Source: Dendrocalamus latiflorus
Lineage: Eukaryota; Streptophyta; Magnoliopsida; Poales; Poaceae
Direction: 5' to 3'
Length of the DNA: 64,000 bases
Assembly (NCBI GenBank): GCA_017311315.1
Contig: CM029640.1
Location: forward strand, 12,847,740 to 12,911,739
The translations under genes were made by a program, and so were the position numbers. Shown here one piece after another: positions 22,192 through 37,100 of the stretch. A model generated the notes under the pieces. It made no database searches, was not told the DNA's origin, and was given only the letters and a program-made list of their open reading frames with translations. Positions within the stretch are counted from its first letter, which is position 1. Every line of letters begins with the position of its first letter.

Positions 22192-24085
22192 TGTAACATC
22201 CTAAATTTCAAGTATTCAAAAATATAGAATTTTTAAAACTTTTTCTTGCATTTTGTTGGCATTGAAATTTCTTCTGAATATTTATTTGAAATCTTTTTGA
22301 GTTTTGTGTCATGCAAATTAATAACCAAAGGATAATCCCAAATGCAAATAATGGTCATGTCAATAAAATACCAAAATCCTGAATTCAAATTCAAGTCAAT
22401 AAAATAAAAACCAAAAGAATATTAGACCCTATCTCTAAATGTTTAAACCAAAAATTCCTTCTTTTAATTCAATTAGCAAACAAAACCCAAGGTTGAATAT
22501 TCAAAATTTATATACAATTCAAAACAAAAATAGAGGAATACTAGCTTTTGTATCTAGATATTTGAACCAAGGCTTCAATCGAAAATCCAAAAATTGAATA
22601 CAAAACTGAAATGAAAATTCAAATTTGGAATGTCATGCAAAACTCCAAAAATAAATGAATCCTAATGCAAATTAAAATTTAATTTAAAATCTAAATTTTA
22701 AAATAATGCTTAAGCCTTTCTCTTTTTCCTCTCTTTCTTCTCCTTCATTTTCTTTCTTCTCTCCCTTACAAGTTGGCCCCATCCTTATTCTCTCTCTCTT
22801 CCTCTCTCTCTCTTCTTCTTCTCTGCTAGTAGGCCCGGCCCCGTTCCTCCTCTCTCCTCTTTTCCCCGTTCCTCTCTCTCCCACTCTTTTTTCTTCCCCC
22901 TCTACGTGCGGGCCCGCCTCCTCCTCCTTTCTTTCTCCCCCTCCTTTCTCTGCGCTCTCCTTCCTTCCTTGTCTTCTTCGCCGATAGCGCTCGCCTCACT
23001 CTGCTTAAGCGCTTGGCCCCAATCATCCCTGTCCATCCATCACCGTGCGCCTACTCCCGTCGACATCATGTCCCCCTCTGATCATTTTAGCAGAGCCGAA
23101 GCTTTGCTTCGACTCGCCTCGCCTCGACTCGCCTCGCCTACAACGCCACCGCTCGCTTCTTCACCGCGCCTCGCGAGCCCCGCCGGTCGTCACCTGCCAC
23201 CACGCCCACGCTACTGAAGTCAGCTATAGGACATTGTTGTGTCGTGCACAGTGCTGCCGTCGCGTTGCCCCGACCACCTCGCGGTCACCCCCCTCCCCGT
23301 CATGCACAGTGCTTCTGCGTCAGGTCACACGCGCATGACATTGTCACTGTGCTGGCATCACTGTGCAATCAAGCCCATGCCTTGAATCTTGTCTCATCCT
23401 GAATCCTGTAGCAACGCTGCCGCCACGCCACCGCGATGGCCGGCCAACTGCTCTCCTGTCGCCCGCCGCATCTCCGTGGCTATAAATTCCTGCTCGGGCT
23501 CCCGGTAGCTTCGCCACACTCCACTCCCTCTCCCACTCGAAGTAATCAGCCTTCCGTGCACCACCGCTTGTCGGCGATGTTTTTTTCCTCAAAGCCGACC
23601 GGCAAGCAATCCGTCGGTTGGCGCCGTCGTAGTCCGATTCCTCCCCACCGAAGCACCCTCGAAGCACTGCGACGCCATTCCCCTCCTCGGCCGGACCTCC
23701 CACCGCCCGAGCTGAGCTCGCACTGTGCACCTCCTCTGCTCACTGTTGTCACATATCGCTAGCTTGTCACTGCCAATCCTGAGCCGTGCTGACCCCCGAG
23801 GTAGACTCCTGAGCTCACCTAGATGCTCCCCTCTTGTTTAATTGAGCTCTGATGACGTGCGCCGCCATATCCACCACTCCACTGTTCTGCCGCCGCCCAC
23901 GGTCGCTGCCGGTTGACACCACGGCCAAATTGGCCGGCGAGACTTTGTCTCCGAGTAGGCGCGGGCATGAGCAACCCATTTTGGGGGTGCTCAGCTTTGG
24001 CCATCGTCTCCTCCGCCGACGGCGAGCTCGCCGAGCGTTGGTCGGAGGAAGACGATGCAGCTTGTTGAAGCCCAGTCCCACGACT

Positions 24086-25285
24086 ACGAGTACCTAAGTA
24101 CTCGTTATGACCATGTAGTCATTTACGACCATGAAGTCAAACTTACGACCATGCAGTCGAACTTACGACTACGTAGTCGAACTTATGACCATTTTATCGT
24201 TTATGACCTCGTAGTCAAACTTACAACCACATAGTCGTTTACGACCACACAGACGAGCCTACGACTATGAAGTCATTTACGACCACTCAATGTCTTTTAT
24301 GACCACTCCACTCAATGTCTTTTACGACCACTCATAGTTAGTTACAACCACTCCATAGTCATTTACGACCACTCAAAACAGTTTACGACCATGTTAAGGT
24401 TTACGACCACTCAGTACCTTCCGAGTTCGACTGCTCTGTGCTCGGAAGTCTTTGACCAGTCCACTGCCCAAACTTCCGACTGATAGCGCTCGGAGCTTAA
24501 GACCACGTAGCGCCTCCGACCAAACTCAACTCCAACTTACGACCACGACCAATCTGTCGTCGGTCCTCCCTCAGCACCGACCAGGTATGAGCTAACTCCT
24601 CCCCTGGCCTCCTCATCTTCTCGGCCATCTATTTTACCATGTGCTGCCACTTCCCCGGTCACCGGCCGCCGCAAGCGAAGCCACCTATCGAGCGCCGACA
24701 ATCGCTATCACCATGCGCCACCGCGTTGGTGAAGCCACACACGACCACAGCCACTCTCGACCACCATCGCTCGACCACAGATACCATCTGACCACTCCGA
24801 GCCATCCGATCCATTCAACCACTTCCAGCTGTCCGATCCATCCGACCACTCCGAGCCACCCGATCCATTCGACCACTCCCAATCGTCCGATCCATCTGAC
24901 AACTCTACGACGTCGAAGCCATTTTTGACCACTCAGTAGACCTCGCCATTTCTGACTACTCACTTCTGCTCCTGACTTCGAGCGCCCTCTCCGGCTTCAC
25001 CTTCAACTTGTATAGAATTCCGACCATGATCAGCCACCCGATCATGGTTGTTCGAGCACCGACCACAATGTTTAACCACCGACCATGTTGTAATCTTGAC
25101 CCCTCTGACCACACACAAATTACTGTCTTTCGACCATGTTCAAATTATTGTAGCTTCTGACTACCATCATAGCTTTTTGACAACACTATAGAGCTTCTGA
25201 CCGCTTTTGTCCCCAACCACTCTTACCTTCCAATCACTACAGAGCATACGACCACTGCGGATCTTTCGAGCACGTATAGCTTTTG
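24086..25285. repeat. ACGACC/GTCGT short-repeat zone (unit 2)
   Basis: Copy of the unit 1 zone with a few substitutions. The palindrome and hairpin are conserved. Confidence 0.75.
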
Positions 25286-27030
25286 CCCACAGTGAAAATT
25301 TTTGATTTTTTGTTCCCTTAAATTCAAACTTCTAGAAGCCCATCCTTCTTCATCCTAACTCTGATTGAGCCTGTTCAAATTCCTAAATTCCTTAAAAATT
25401 CCAATCTATCTATTTCTACCCTTCTTTTAATATTGGAGTGTATTTGAATTTATTTAGTTTCAGTTATTTAGCACATAATTAAAAATCGGAGCCCTGAAGC
25501 ATCCATGGATGAAGCAAGGCCAAGTCCAAAGAAAGACGAAGACCAGGAACTCAAAATCATTGAATGAGAAAGCTTTGAGTAAGCTCAGGACCACGGTAAA
25601 CCACATCAGGCGAGTCAATACTTTGATCATATTGAACCTACATTTTATGCAAATTATTTATGTTTTAAATTATCAAATTGCATGTTGTTATTTCATGTGC
25701 AAATATATGTTTGTTTTATGATTCTAGTTATATGTCCATTATTTAACTTGTTAGTAATACACTCTTTTAGAACATTTGAGTATTTGAGCCTTGTCACCCT
25801 ACTAAAATTATAATGGTAAAACTTTCAAAAATAAGTCTATAATTATACGTCATGCTTAGTGCTACCTAGATACTCGGAGGCACCAAAACACCCCAAGCAT
25901 CACTTTTAATCATGAGAACCTGGTTTGGGAAGTCATGGTGGAAATAACTGGTATATTTTGGTATGATTATTTTATGCTCCCAAAAACCTCAAATTGCTTA
26001 TCTATCTAGGCGGATGGTTCGGGGGTATGGTGCAGTGGTGCACGAGAGTGTGGTTAGTGGTAGAACCGCCAAATAACCCTAAGGACTGAATCTTGTCATG
26101 ACCTCCTATGTAATACAAGTACAACCACAAGTCTGTAAAGTACAACTTAGCGTAGTAGACTTACTGGACCCTGAAAGTCATCTCATCAGTGGAGGTGGTG
26201 AGGTAGTGCAAGTGGTTGTTTATGTGACGACTTGAATAGGACACTTATTGAGGGTGAAGTTTACTACAGCGCGCTAGTCAGTGTGGCTAGCCAGCTGCTA
26301 GCCGCATAGGAGCAGAACATCCCGCACAACTTATGGGACCTGCCGCAAGTGGGAGAAGCCCATGTGGGCAAGATGATGGAAGGGCGAGGTATTTTGAACG
26401 GTTACTGTAATGGTTTACTCAACCGCACGACTAAGGAATCGTATAGGGCAACGAGCAGATTATCTCTTGTGAGTAAAGTGTACACACTCTGCAGAGTCAA
26501 AACTATTAGAATAGTCATGCCCACGGTCAAGGGCGGATATGGGAACTTAACCAGATATAGTTCTATTTCAAAAACTTTGTGGGTGGAATTGGAAAAATAG
26601 AGGGCAGTGGAAAGCCCTGATTTGTGTTGCCTTGGGTGTCACCTTAGTGATAAGGTAAGTGGTTATAACGCTAAAAGGTTAGCATATGGTGCAGAGACCA
26701 TGTAACGGTGGATGAAATCTGGATCGCTATTATTATTGCATTCTTTCATACATTGATAAAATCTTGAGAGACCATGTGGAGGTCATCCCATGTGAATGAT
26801 GAGTAATTGACTCAGTTTAGGAAAGTCGAGTTTGGTTTGAGTGGTTCGGACCATGTCGTTGTGCGATGCAATCGGCTTCGGTTGGACTTGGTCAAACCTG
26901 GTTAAAGTGCTTCGGATGCATATTCTGATGATTCGACAGGTTTGGGCTCTTTTCATGCTTAATGTGGTATCATTAATGCTATTTATGCTTTCATGTGTCG
27001 AGCGGTGCTATTTGACGTATTTCTTGTCTG

Positions 27031-28584
27031 TGTTGGCTGCAGGTCGTCGAGGCGGAGTCGTGGCGACACACGAGGTGACCGGACTAGGCACAGGTGGCGT
27101 TGAGGTCAGAACGGTCGGGATGTGTCGAAGACGGCGGAGACTCGAGGTGGTTGCGAGGCTTGGACAACAAGGAGCGCGGAAGCTTCCCGGAAGGTGCAGG
27201 AGGGGCGAATTGGTAATTTCACGAGGCTGCACAAGCGGGAGCGGGCTCCGTTGGATTTAGCAAGCGTAACGGGTTGGAGACCCGTTAGCCAAAGGCTATA
27301 TAAGGAGGAGGTGCCTCCTTGTTGATGCATGCACTCCATGGGATTCTAGAGTTTTGCTTTAGTCAAAATGGCCTTTGGAGAGGTGGTTTTGGCTTTAGGC
27401 TTTAGTTGGTGAGGCTTTAGTAGTTGAGAGCAGGAGAGGCAGTGTGTTGCTTGTCTCCTTCGTAGCTTCTCTCTGTGTGTGTCTCCTCTCCAAGCATGTA
27501 GTGTGTGTGTTCTTGAGTCTTGGGAGAGGGAGAAGAGGGTTTGATGCCCATGTAATTCATCCTTTGAATGTACATGCATATGGGGACGTCTCTATGATCC
27601 TCAATATCAATATGAGATGGCTTTGGTTGAATTTAGTTGAGACTCTGACTCTCTGTTGTTTATTTTCCTTCGATGCTTTCAAGGCTTGATTTTTGAGTTT
27701 TTGCGTTTTGGCTTGATTCTTGTTAGGGAGTGGCAAAATGGGTTGCTTCATGATGGAATTGCATTCTAGACCCTTTGGTCATCTAAATTCCATGAGCAAT
27801 CTGTTCAATTTGGAAGAATCAAGTTTTCTTGTTGTCTTTGCCCAATTCATCCCCTGTTTCCTCTTCTAGGGTTTCTTGGTCCTATTTGATTTCCTTTGAG
27901 AATTGGCCTAAGTTTTGGTCTGGGAAATCCTTAGGCTATTGCTTTTGTTTCTGCAAAATCTCATGTGCAAAGGTCTTGAGATTGGAGAGGAATTTGGGAT
28001 TAAGTGCAGCACTATGTACTTTTGAGGTTTTTGTCCCAATTCTTAATTCCTTGCTCTTAGGTTGGTTTCTCTGGCTCCCCTAGGCTATGCTTGTTATTTA
28101 GGTGTTAGTCCTTAGTTCTGGTCTGGAAACTTTGGAGTTTAGCCTCAAACTCTGTTGCAGTGTGAAGCCCTGAACCTGAAATCTGAAAATTCAGTTCACT
28201 GCCTTCTCTGAAAATCGACCGGCGGTCTGACTGGTTGGGAGGAGGCGGTCTGACCAGCCGTCGCATGGCGGTCAGACCGGAGTGCGCCTGGCGGTCAGAC
28301 CGGCCCTCCCATGGCGGTCTGACCGGCCGAAGCACAGAGGTCTGACCGGCCCCTCTTTTGCAGCATGCTCTGATTTGATTTTCTTTGTTTGTTGCTGCTC
28401 CCTTTGGCTCTGTTCTTTCTGCTTCTATTTTTTGTGGGTGTTAGTTTGTATTTCCAGTGATCTTTTGTTTCCTTCTTTATAGCTTGGTAGCTATCAGAGA
28501 AGTGAGTCTTTCAAGTGATTCTTTTGGGGGCAAGTTTTTTAAGTCGACATTCACCCCCCCTTCTGTCGCCATTTCGGTCCAACA
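27031..28584 (+). mobile_element. Nested copia-type solo LTR (unit 2)
   Basis: Copy of the unit 1 nested LTR with identical TGTTGG and CCAACA ends. Confidence 0.7.
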
Positions 28585-29098
28585 AATCTATTTTAGTTAA
28601 AGCTACTAGATCTTAGGAAATTTCTATGTATCATATTTTAAAAGCAATTTATGGCAAATAAAATAACCCGAGCCTTTCCTTGATAAGCCATGCATGTTAT
28701 CTATTTGCATCCTGTGTATTGCCTCATGGAGCACGGTGGTTTGTGCTCACCATCGCTCTCACAATTAATCCAGAATCAATAGTCAGATTGCTGTGCTACA
28801 GCAATACACCAGGTCATGATGATGAAGAAGATGAAGAGATCAAGAACTAGGTCACGAACCCCCAGTCGGCTGCCTGTGGGCATATCTTAAGGGTCCCACC
28901 TGTGTGCTTCATTTTCCGCTGTTGCATTTTATTTATTTCGGCCTGATCGACCCATGAGTAAGTCTACTATTATATCTACGCTTCCGCATAATATGTATTT
29001 TGATGTTCAGTATTGTATCTGTGAGTATTATCTACTGATCTAGGGAATAGTACGGTGGAATCATAGAGGATTTCAGATTGTAAAATCTGGGTCCGACA

Positions 29099-30517
29099 TC
29101 AGGCAAGCTATGACAAGCTGATCTGGAGCTGTTCATTGATAAGCTTCATGCGTGTTTGCCAACCTGGAAGGCACATCGGCTATCCCGGGCTAGGAGACTG
29201 GTTGTTGTCAAAGCGGTACTCACCTCCGTGGTGATGTACTCTCTCCTTTTTCTCATGCTCCCAGACTAGGCCATGAAAGCTATAGATAAGAGACAAAGAG
29301 CCTTTTTGTGGACCGGAGATAGTTTATCCAAACTAGGGAAATGCCCTGTAAATTGGCACCAAACCTACCAGCCTTTCACGCATGGAGGTCTCAGCGTAGC
29401 GGATCTCAGGCTCGTTGGTATAGCACTTCGTTCCAGATGGGAATGGATGGCGTGTACTAAGCAAAACCGACTATGGAAGTCTATCTAGCAACAAGAAGAC
29501 TCTGCTATTCAAAGTTTCTTTGCCGCCTCAATAGTAATCCATCTGGGTGATGGTGCGATGGCTCGCTTCTGGACAGATAAATGGTTTCAGGGTCAAAAGC
29601 ATTCACAAGGTTGCGCCAGTGCTATGGACTATGGTTGATAGTCATCTCAAAAAATGTTCCTTGGTAAAGGATGTTGTGCACAATCATGACTAGATGACTC
29701 ATATTCAGGGTGCAAGCCATCATCGAGGTGTTCAACCTATGTAGCCTGCTCGATTAGGTTCAGTTGCGAATTGGGTCCAGCAATGTTGTTGTATGGCGGT
29801 GGACTCCTAATGGTCAGTACACAACAAAATCAGCTTACATCGCACCTTGCCAGGGTACAGTGCATCTTCCTTGTACCAAGCAGCTTTGGAAGGCCACAGC
29901 ACCCCTGAAGGCCAAAATGTTCACCTGGTTAGACCTCAACAAAAGGGTTTCGATGTTCTCGAGGCTCTGGAAGCACAACATTCAAGTGCCTACAGCTTGC
30001 CTCTTTTTGTGACTAAGAGGATGAGATGATTGACCACCTTCTCATCAGTTGCTCAGTTGCTATGCAGACCTGGCTCTTGGCTTTCACTTTGCTCTACTTA
30101 CCAATTCTTAGATCCAACCTTGTGCGAATGTTGGTTAGCTATCAGGACGTTGGCGCCCAAGGTCCTTCATATTCCCGTAGATTCCCTAGTCGTCCTCATT
30201 GTCTGGATGATTTGGAAAGAAAGGAATATGCTGCAGTATGACCATGGCAAGCTAACCATTGATGATTGTGTTCTTTAGGTCAAGCAGGAGTTTTTCGCTT
30301 GGTCCTCAACTAACAACTCAAAGTTGAGAGCCCTTAGCGATAGGCTAGATTCTTTCGCAACCTAGGACAGGTCATTAGATAGTCGATTCCTTCTTTCTAT
30401 TGTTCCCACTTTTTTTTCTATTCTTTTCTTTTTTCTCAGCCGTTAGGCCACCTCTGTACCGCTTTTCTATTTCTCCTTAAAGAATGAAACACAATTCTTA
30501 TGCGTTTTCGAGAAAAA
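29099..30517 (+). pseudogene. LINE ORF2 C-terminal part and 3' end (unit 2)
   Basis: Copy of the unit 1 segment with the same stops and the same A-rich end. It continues the frame broken at 22191. Confidence 0.87.
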
Positions 30518-31150
30518 TAATATTAGACATATGGCTTCTAAAAATAAACAATGGAGTGATTTTGATGCCGCTGAATGCTAGCACAGCTGCACAGGTGGGC
30601 ATGTGTTAGGGACTTTCTAAATTTACTCTGTAAGCCCTATTACATCAATTTCACCATGAAAAATGAATGCATTGTGTGATTGACGTAGGATAATTATTGC
30701 AGGGCCACCTCATGCACCGATAGGGTTCTTTTCTTTCCTCTCGATTAGTAAGAGAGTTTCTACAGATTTATTTTTTTGTTATTTGAAGATTTGAAATTTT
30801 TTAGCACTATGAACAAAAATGGTATCTTTAATTTCACCATCCTTTTGTGGGTATATAAATTATGTAAGTTATGGCCAGCGCAGACTAGAGATTTAGGGGA
30901 AATTTGAGTGTTATCTCCGTTCACAAGACAACACACCCCTTTTAGTTGCAAATTTTCAAAATAAGTCCTTGCAAGACATAGAATTACATCCACCAATCCG
31001 TCTATGTCAACCGCATCAACAGAGTTTTTGGTCAGTTCAAATAAAAGGCAAACTGACTGGCCGGGAATGACCATAACTGAGCATTAGTTATATGTAGCGC
31101 TTAGCTTCCCATTGTCATTGGCATTGTAGCACGTGTGTGGCCCACTTTTT

Positions 31151-34100
31151 TTAAATAGTCGTCAATTTGTATATAAATCTTAATTTCTCTTCTAAATAGT
31201 CGCCACCTCTGATTGGTGGAAACCTGAAAAGGTACCAAATTTCGAAAAGCATGAGAAGCAACAAATAGACCGAACTAGTCGAAGGTTTAGATAAGAGAAG
31301 AGGACCTTGGTGGATTTGCCTCACTGCAACAACTTTCCAAGCACTTCACCACTAAATCAGGGTTTGGATCAATAAAGAACACCACCTGATATGTTCAAAA
31401 ACTTGTGTAAAACATATGTACAATGCCTCATTTTTACATTTACAGCAACATTAAGCATTCCATTTTTTTATTGGCTGATGTGCTCCTCCTAGCTAGATCA
31501 GTGGGGGTGGTTCCTCCCGTGAAAGAGAGGACTATGCTGGCTTCTTGTAGGGTGAAAGGTTGTAAACAGAACTCAATTGGTGCTGATTGTTGAAACTCCC
31601 TAAAGTAGGAAATTCTGAATTCGGTAATCAGTATACTCACAGAATATCGCTCTTTACCAACAGTGACAACACGATGCAGTGTAGACCTACAAAGTTATAG
31701 AAAAAATGCGTAAACATCAAAATATGTATACACGGTTTCATTTTCATAGACATGACTTAGAATAGAAGTGCATGAGGCATCACAAACAGAGCGCTAGAAG
31801 AACCTTGTCAATAGAATCTCAATAACTATACCACCATATTCTAACATGTTCATCATGTTACCTAAACAAACCATGTTCATGATGCTGACAAGCCAAAACC
31901 ATCTTACTGTTATGCAATGTTTTTTTTCTCTTATTTAGAGTTTCAGCAAAAGTGTTCCCCAGGTCCAACAAGGACTCACAACTGTTAGCACCGTAGATGA
32001 TGGCTTCTGCACAACGATAGAATGGATCAACGAATGAAAGAAAGGTTGTACCTGAAAACACAATTCGTCCACCTTTCTAGCAAATCGCCAATGTTTACAA
32101 TAAGAGCCCTACATCAAGACTGGTAAGGTCAGGAATTATCTAAAGAGATGGAAGAAAAGGAGTCCAACAAGTTAACAGCACAAAGCAACAAGCAAAGAAA
32201 ATAATAGGCACCACCAGACTACTATACATGAAATTGCTATTCATGAAAGTCACAAAAGAAGTATTTACCCATCAATCTGATGAACATCTTCCCAGAGCTG
32301 GGGACGCTTATCCTTTTCCCTGCATATCTGTACACTCACAAGAGTGTAAAAATCCAAAATATACATGCAAACTGCACAATGAGATTACTATTCTACTTTC
32401 TAAAATAAGAGTCATTGTTTCTTTGTTCAAAATGAATATATATTTTTTTAGATGAGTTGATGAATTAAAAGTTTTGAAAACGATGGCACACCTGAAGGCC
32501 AGGAGTGCCATCTGTTGCTAGAAGGGTTATAATTCCATAATCTGAATGAGCTGCTGCACCATAACTTCCATTATCAGACTCATTTACTTCACCTGCATTG
32601 AATTGATAAAACATAATTTCCACTTTGATAAAACAAAGCTGAAGGATGCAAGGAAACAATTCCAAGTTACTCAACTGCCTCCACACTAATTAGCAACACA
32701 TAGTCAGTTCACCAAAACAAAAGTTGATAGAAGGAACTCGAAGATGCTTCATGATTTCTTTCTATTTACGTCCCTCTTTCTGGTACAAAAACATGTATGC
32801 AGAACAATGCATAAAACAAAGCTACCCAATGAGCCTGTATACCTTGTATTCATGTCCCTTAGAAGATTTACTTTTCGTAATCATAGGCCATTTTAATGTA
32901 GTGTATAGGAGCGATTTAATTACTTTGCACAATTAACAAGAAAGATCGCAAAAATCTACATGGACTTTGCTGGCAGCTGCTAGTATAACTTAACAGCTAA
33001 TATGTTCTTATGAACTAAATGTGTTCTTAGATTAATGTCAACTACAAAGTTTAGTACTCTCTCCATCCAAGTTTATAGGGTATATTTTTAAATGATTTTG
33101 TCCATAAATATAGCGTATTTCATGTTCCAATACAAAATTAGTGTAATGTTCTCTTTATATCCCTAATAAATATGCAGCTTTATTTGCTATTCTCTATATA
33201 CATGCAGTGAATATACTACTTAGCGATAATAATTAGGGGTAATCTAGCTATTTTTACTATCTTCTTGGTCTATATGATAATAGAAAACACGTCTTATAAA
33301 TTTTGACGGAGGGAGTAACAAATACACTTAAGGTCACCCTAAGTTTTTAGTAAGAAATACACTTGAGTGGACAAGTAAATAGTCTTCATTTTTAAAAAAT
33401 TTCTATGCATTTAGTGGGCAGAGTAGTAATGTTCCCCGCCCCCCAAAGCTCATACTCAAGCAACACCCTGTAGGAGGATGCCAAGTTCTCCATTCTTTAG
33501 AATGACATGTGTTGCATCCATTCATAGCCATATAAAGTGGAATTTTGTTTTAGTATTCAAGAAAAACATGTATTTCCATTTTATTAAAAAAGGATTCTCT
33601 AACATTTGGGAGCATTACATATACATACATAAGTGCAAAATGAGCCATTCAAAAAACTATCAGCATCATGAATTGACAAAACTAAAGAAGATAGCAAATG
33701 GCAACTTCAAGGATGTATCTAGCACTCTATTGCATATCATTCAAAATAGAACTTCGATTCACTCATACGGTATGAAAGGATATCCAATAATTTTACCTGA
33801 GTAATGTAATAATCGAAGAAGAACAGACAAACTGTCCTGAAAGAATTCAGAATCAAGGTCCAAACTCAACGCAATTAGAGACAATATCCTTTTGCTAGTG
33901 GCCCTGGTAGGGAAGAATAAGCCACAATATTGAAGTAAATAGTTCTTTGAAAACAACATACAAAACACAATACTAAAGCAATATTGGTTGCACTACCTAT
34001 TTGACAAGATAGTGCAAAACAAAAAAAGAACCTTACAGTGCACTTTCATGGTACAACAACATTGTCTCCTTCCAAGATGGCGGAAAGCGTTCTATAGATA

Positions 34101-37100
34101 ATTTAGCCAGAAAAGGTAGCATAATTCCTTATATTTTGAAAAGGCAAATTTAGCCCCAAAAGGACATTGGAGTAAATGATGTCCATACTAATGCAGGATG
34201 ACAAAAGCAGATTAGTACCTTCAGAAGGCCATTTATACCCAATGTAGAAACTCTCCTTTTGGTCTCCTACACACGTAATAACTAAGTAGTCAGTGTTCTC
34301 AACTATATCATTACAAATAGTATAAATGAAAAGGTAAAATGTCCAAAATACAGTTGTTGTTTCAAACCACATATAGGTAGCGAGGATCCGGGGAGTGGCT
34401 TATTCAATTAATGCTTGATCAAAAGTGAAATTCAAAATGTTTAAATATGAAAATTTTGAATGGTCTAAAATTTTGAAGGGTCTAATCTTAAAAATTTAGG
34501 AATTCAAACTCAAATTCTTAATCACAAGTATTTAAATTTAAAAATCAAAATTCAAATATCCAATAGTTTAGTTTTAAGTTCTATTGTTCTAATAGCTATG
34601 GTAATCCTGTGGAATTTTATGGGCTTATTCCTGTGTTTCAAATGGTAGGATAGGATCAAATTCCATAGGAACATGATTGCTTAAAAAACCTATGAAATTC
34701 TTTCAATCCAAATAGGCCCTCAAATTTTATAATGTGAAATTTTGTAACACATGATAAAAGCATAACAACAAATATTCCTTTGTCTTAGTATTCTATGATA
34801 GATACATTTTTCTATGGTAAAAATATTCCTTGTTTTACCAAACAATGTAATCCTTCAAAATTATTGGAGTGTTCCCGGTAATCTTTTGGTGGGGAAATCT
34901 GACCTACTAGCCAAGTCAAACGGTGATGCTTTCCTAGCAGACATCCGCAAATTAGTGTTTTAGTGTCACTAAGCACTGCTAACAGCAAACACCCTGCAAT
35001 CTTTCTAATTTCCATTGGTCAGGCAACAACTTCTCAAGTGCTATTATTTTTTAAAAAAGCTATTTGGTATGTTCTATTAATTAGGGGTGCGGCTCTGGTG
35101 CTGTGACCCCTGCACGCGCTAAGTGCAGGGGTGCGCCCAGAAGCCGCCACGTGTCCCCAAAAAATCAAAAAACTTCCAAAAAATTCTAAAAAAATACTTA
35201 CAAAATCCAAAAAATTGTAAAAAGTACTTTTTGTAAAAACACTTTTATTAAAAAGTATTTTTAAGTACTTAAAAAAATACTTTTTAATAAAAGTATAAAT
35301 CAAAAAAAAATTTAAGTACTTACAAAAAAAAATACTTTTTCTTTGTAAGAAAATAATTTTTACAATTTTTCGGATTTTGTAAGTATTTTTTTAGAATTTT
35401 TGGGAAGTTTTTTGATTTTTTGGGGACACGTGGCGGCTTCTGGGCGCACCCCTGCACTTAGCGCGTGCAGGGGTCACAGCACCAGAGCCGCACCCATTAA
35501 TTAGTACATAATTTCGGTTTTGTAGTATTTTAAAAACAAATTAACCAAGATAAAAATTGATTAATTTGGTTAACCATTTTCACAATAATAAATCGATAAA
35601 AATACATGATCTGCCTATACAATTCTAAATGCATCAATTGTGTTATTAGTCCAATCTATTATTTAGGGATAAGTATACTTCACCTCTTGAACTTTTGTGA
35701 TTGCCTAACTTTCAATTTAGAAGTACAAAACAGATGTTTTATAACCCTCAACTATCAATACTATTTATTTTACCCCCTTGGGACTGATTGAAGGCGATTT
35801 TAGCTAACGTGGTCTCAACATGATAGTGGTTTTTTTACACGTCAACTGGTTTTGGGATGACATGTCAGCCAATCAGCAAAATCATCAAACAAATAAAAAA
35901 TATGGTGGGGCCCAAGGTTTCAAAACCCGAAACCGGAAGAAATCCCGGCCGATCGCCGGTAACGGTTACCAGTCGGTTATCGGAAAACTAGCAAAAAACC
36001 GGTCACAATTTGAATATCAAAACTTGAATTTTGGGATGTTTTGAAACCGGTAGCCGGAAAAACCGGTCGGTAACTGGAAAAGCCGGCCAGTAACTGGAAA
36101 AATCGGCCAAAATTCAAAAATCACAAATCGATGCTAGCCGGTTTTTCAGTTACCGATCTCCATAGTAGAAATGGTAACTGGCGGGATTTTGAACCCTAGT
36201 AGGGCCCACATGTCATGCCCTAGGCTTTTTTCCACTAGCTCTTCTCTTTCTCTCTCTCATGTCTGCCTCCCCCATCATGACTGAGTGGTGGTGGCAGCTC
36301 TTGTTGATGCCAGCATTGACGAACGGCTGCTCTAGTGAGGCGACTTCAACATAGTAGTCCCGGCTGCAACAATTACATGCGGTTTGGGCTCCAATGATGG
36401 AAGTCAGTGGTATGGCACGTGCTCAATGATGCGACCAGGAGCAAGGAGGGGGAGGCGAGGGCGGTGTGGAGCACGGATGCAGTGGTCGCCAGGAGCGAGG
36501 ATGCGGTGGTGGAGGGTGATGGGAAGCAAGCTTTTGGATCAAGAGTGCAAGGGTGAGGAGGCTCGTGGGTGGCACGTCGGTGGTGGGGAGCGTAGAGGCG
36601 GTGGTAGCCAGGAGTAGGAAGGGGGAGGGCAAAGCCGATACGGAGCACAGATGTGGCGGCTGCCGGAAGCGGGGATGTAGCGGTGGAGGGTGCTGGGAAG
36701 TGTGGATGTGGCTGGGCTAGGGACATGAGAGAGAGATGGGAGGAGGAAGAAGAGGATCAGGACTTGGACTATGACATAAATGTTGACATGGGCACCATAT
36801 TAGTAAAACTTGTCCACATAGATGCCACATCAATGAAACATGGGTGGTTTTGGTCTAGGAGGTAAAATAGTTGGTGTTAAGAGTTTACGGTTGTAAAACA
36901 TCTGGTTTTACAATTTGAAATTGAAACTTAGACAATCGTAAGAGTTCAGATGGCAAAATAGGATTATCCCTAGTTAAAACAAAGCATAATAGAATTAAAA
37001 CACACCTAATTAATGATTTTAACATCATGAATGTACATTATAATCACAAAATATTTTTAGTTTAGGTAAAAAAATAACTCTATATGGAACCACCTCTCGG

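Larger units (their letters stand above)
22192..29098 (+). mobile_element. Solo gypsy-like LTR with nested LTR (unit 2)
   Basis: Copy of the unit 1 insertion with the same ends and TCAGG duplication (22187-22191 and 29099-29103). It is 25 bp longer in the CT-rich zone. Confidence 0.85.
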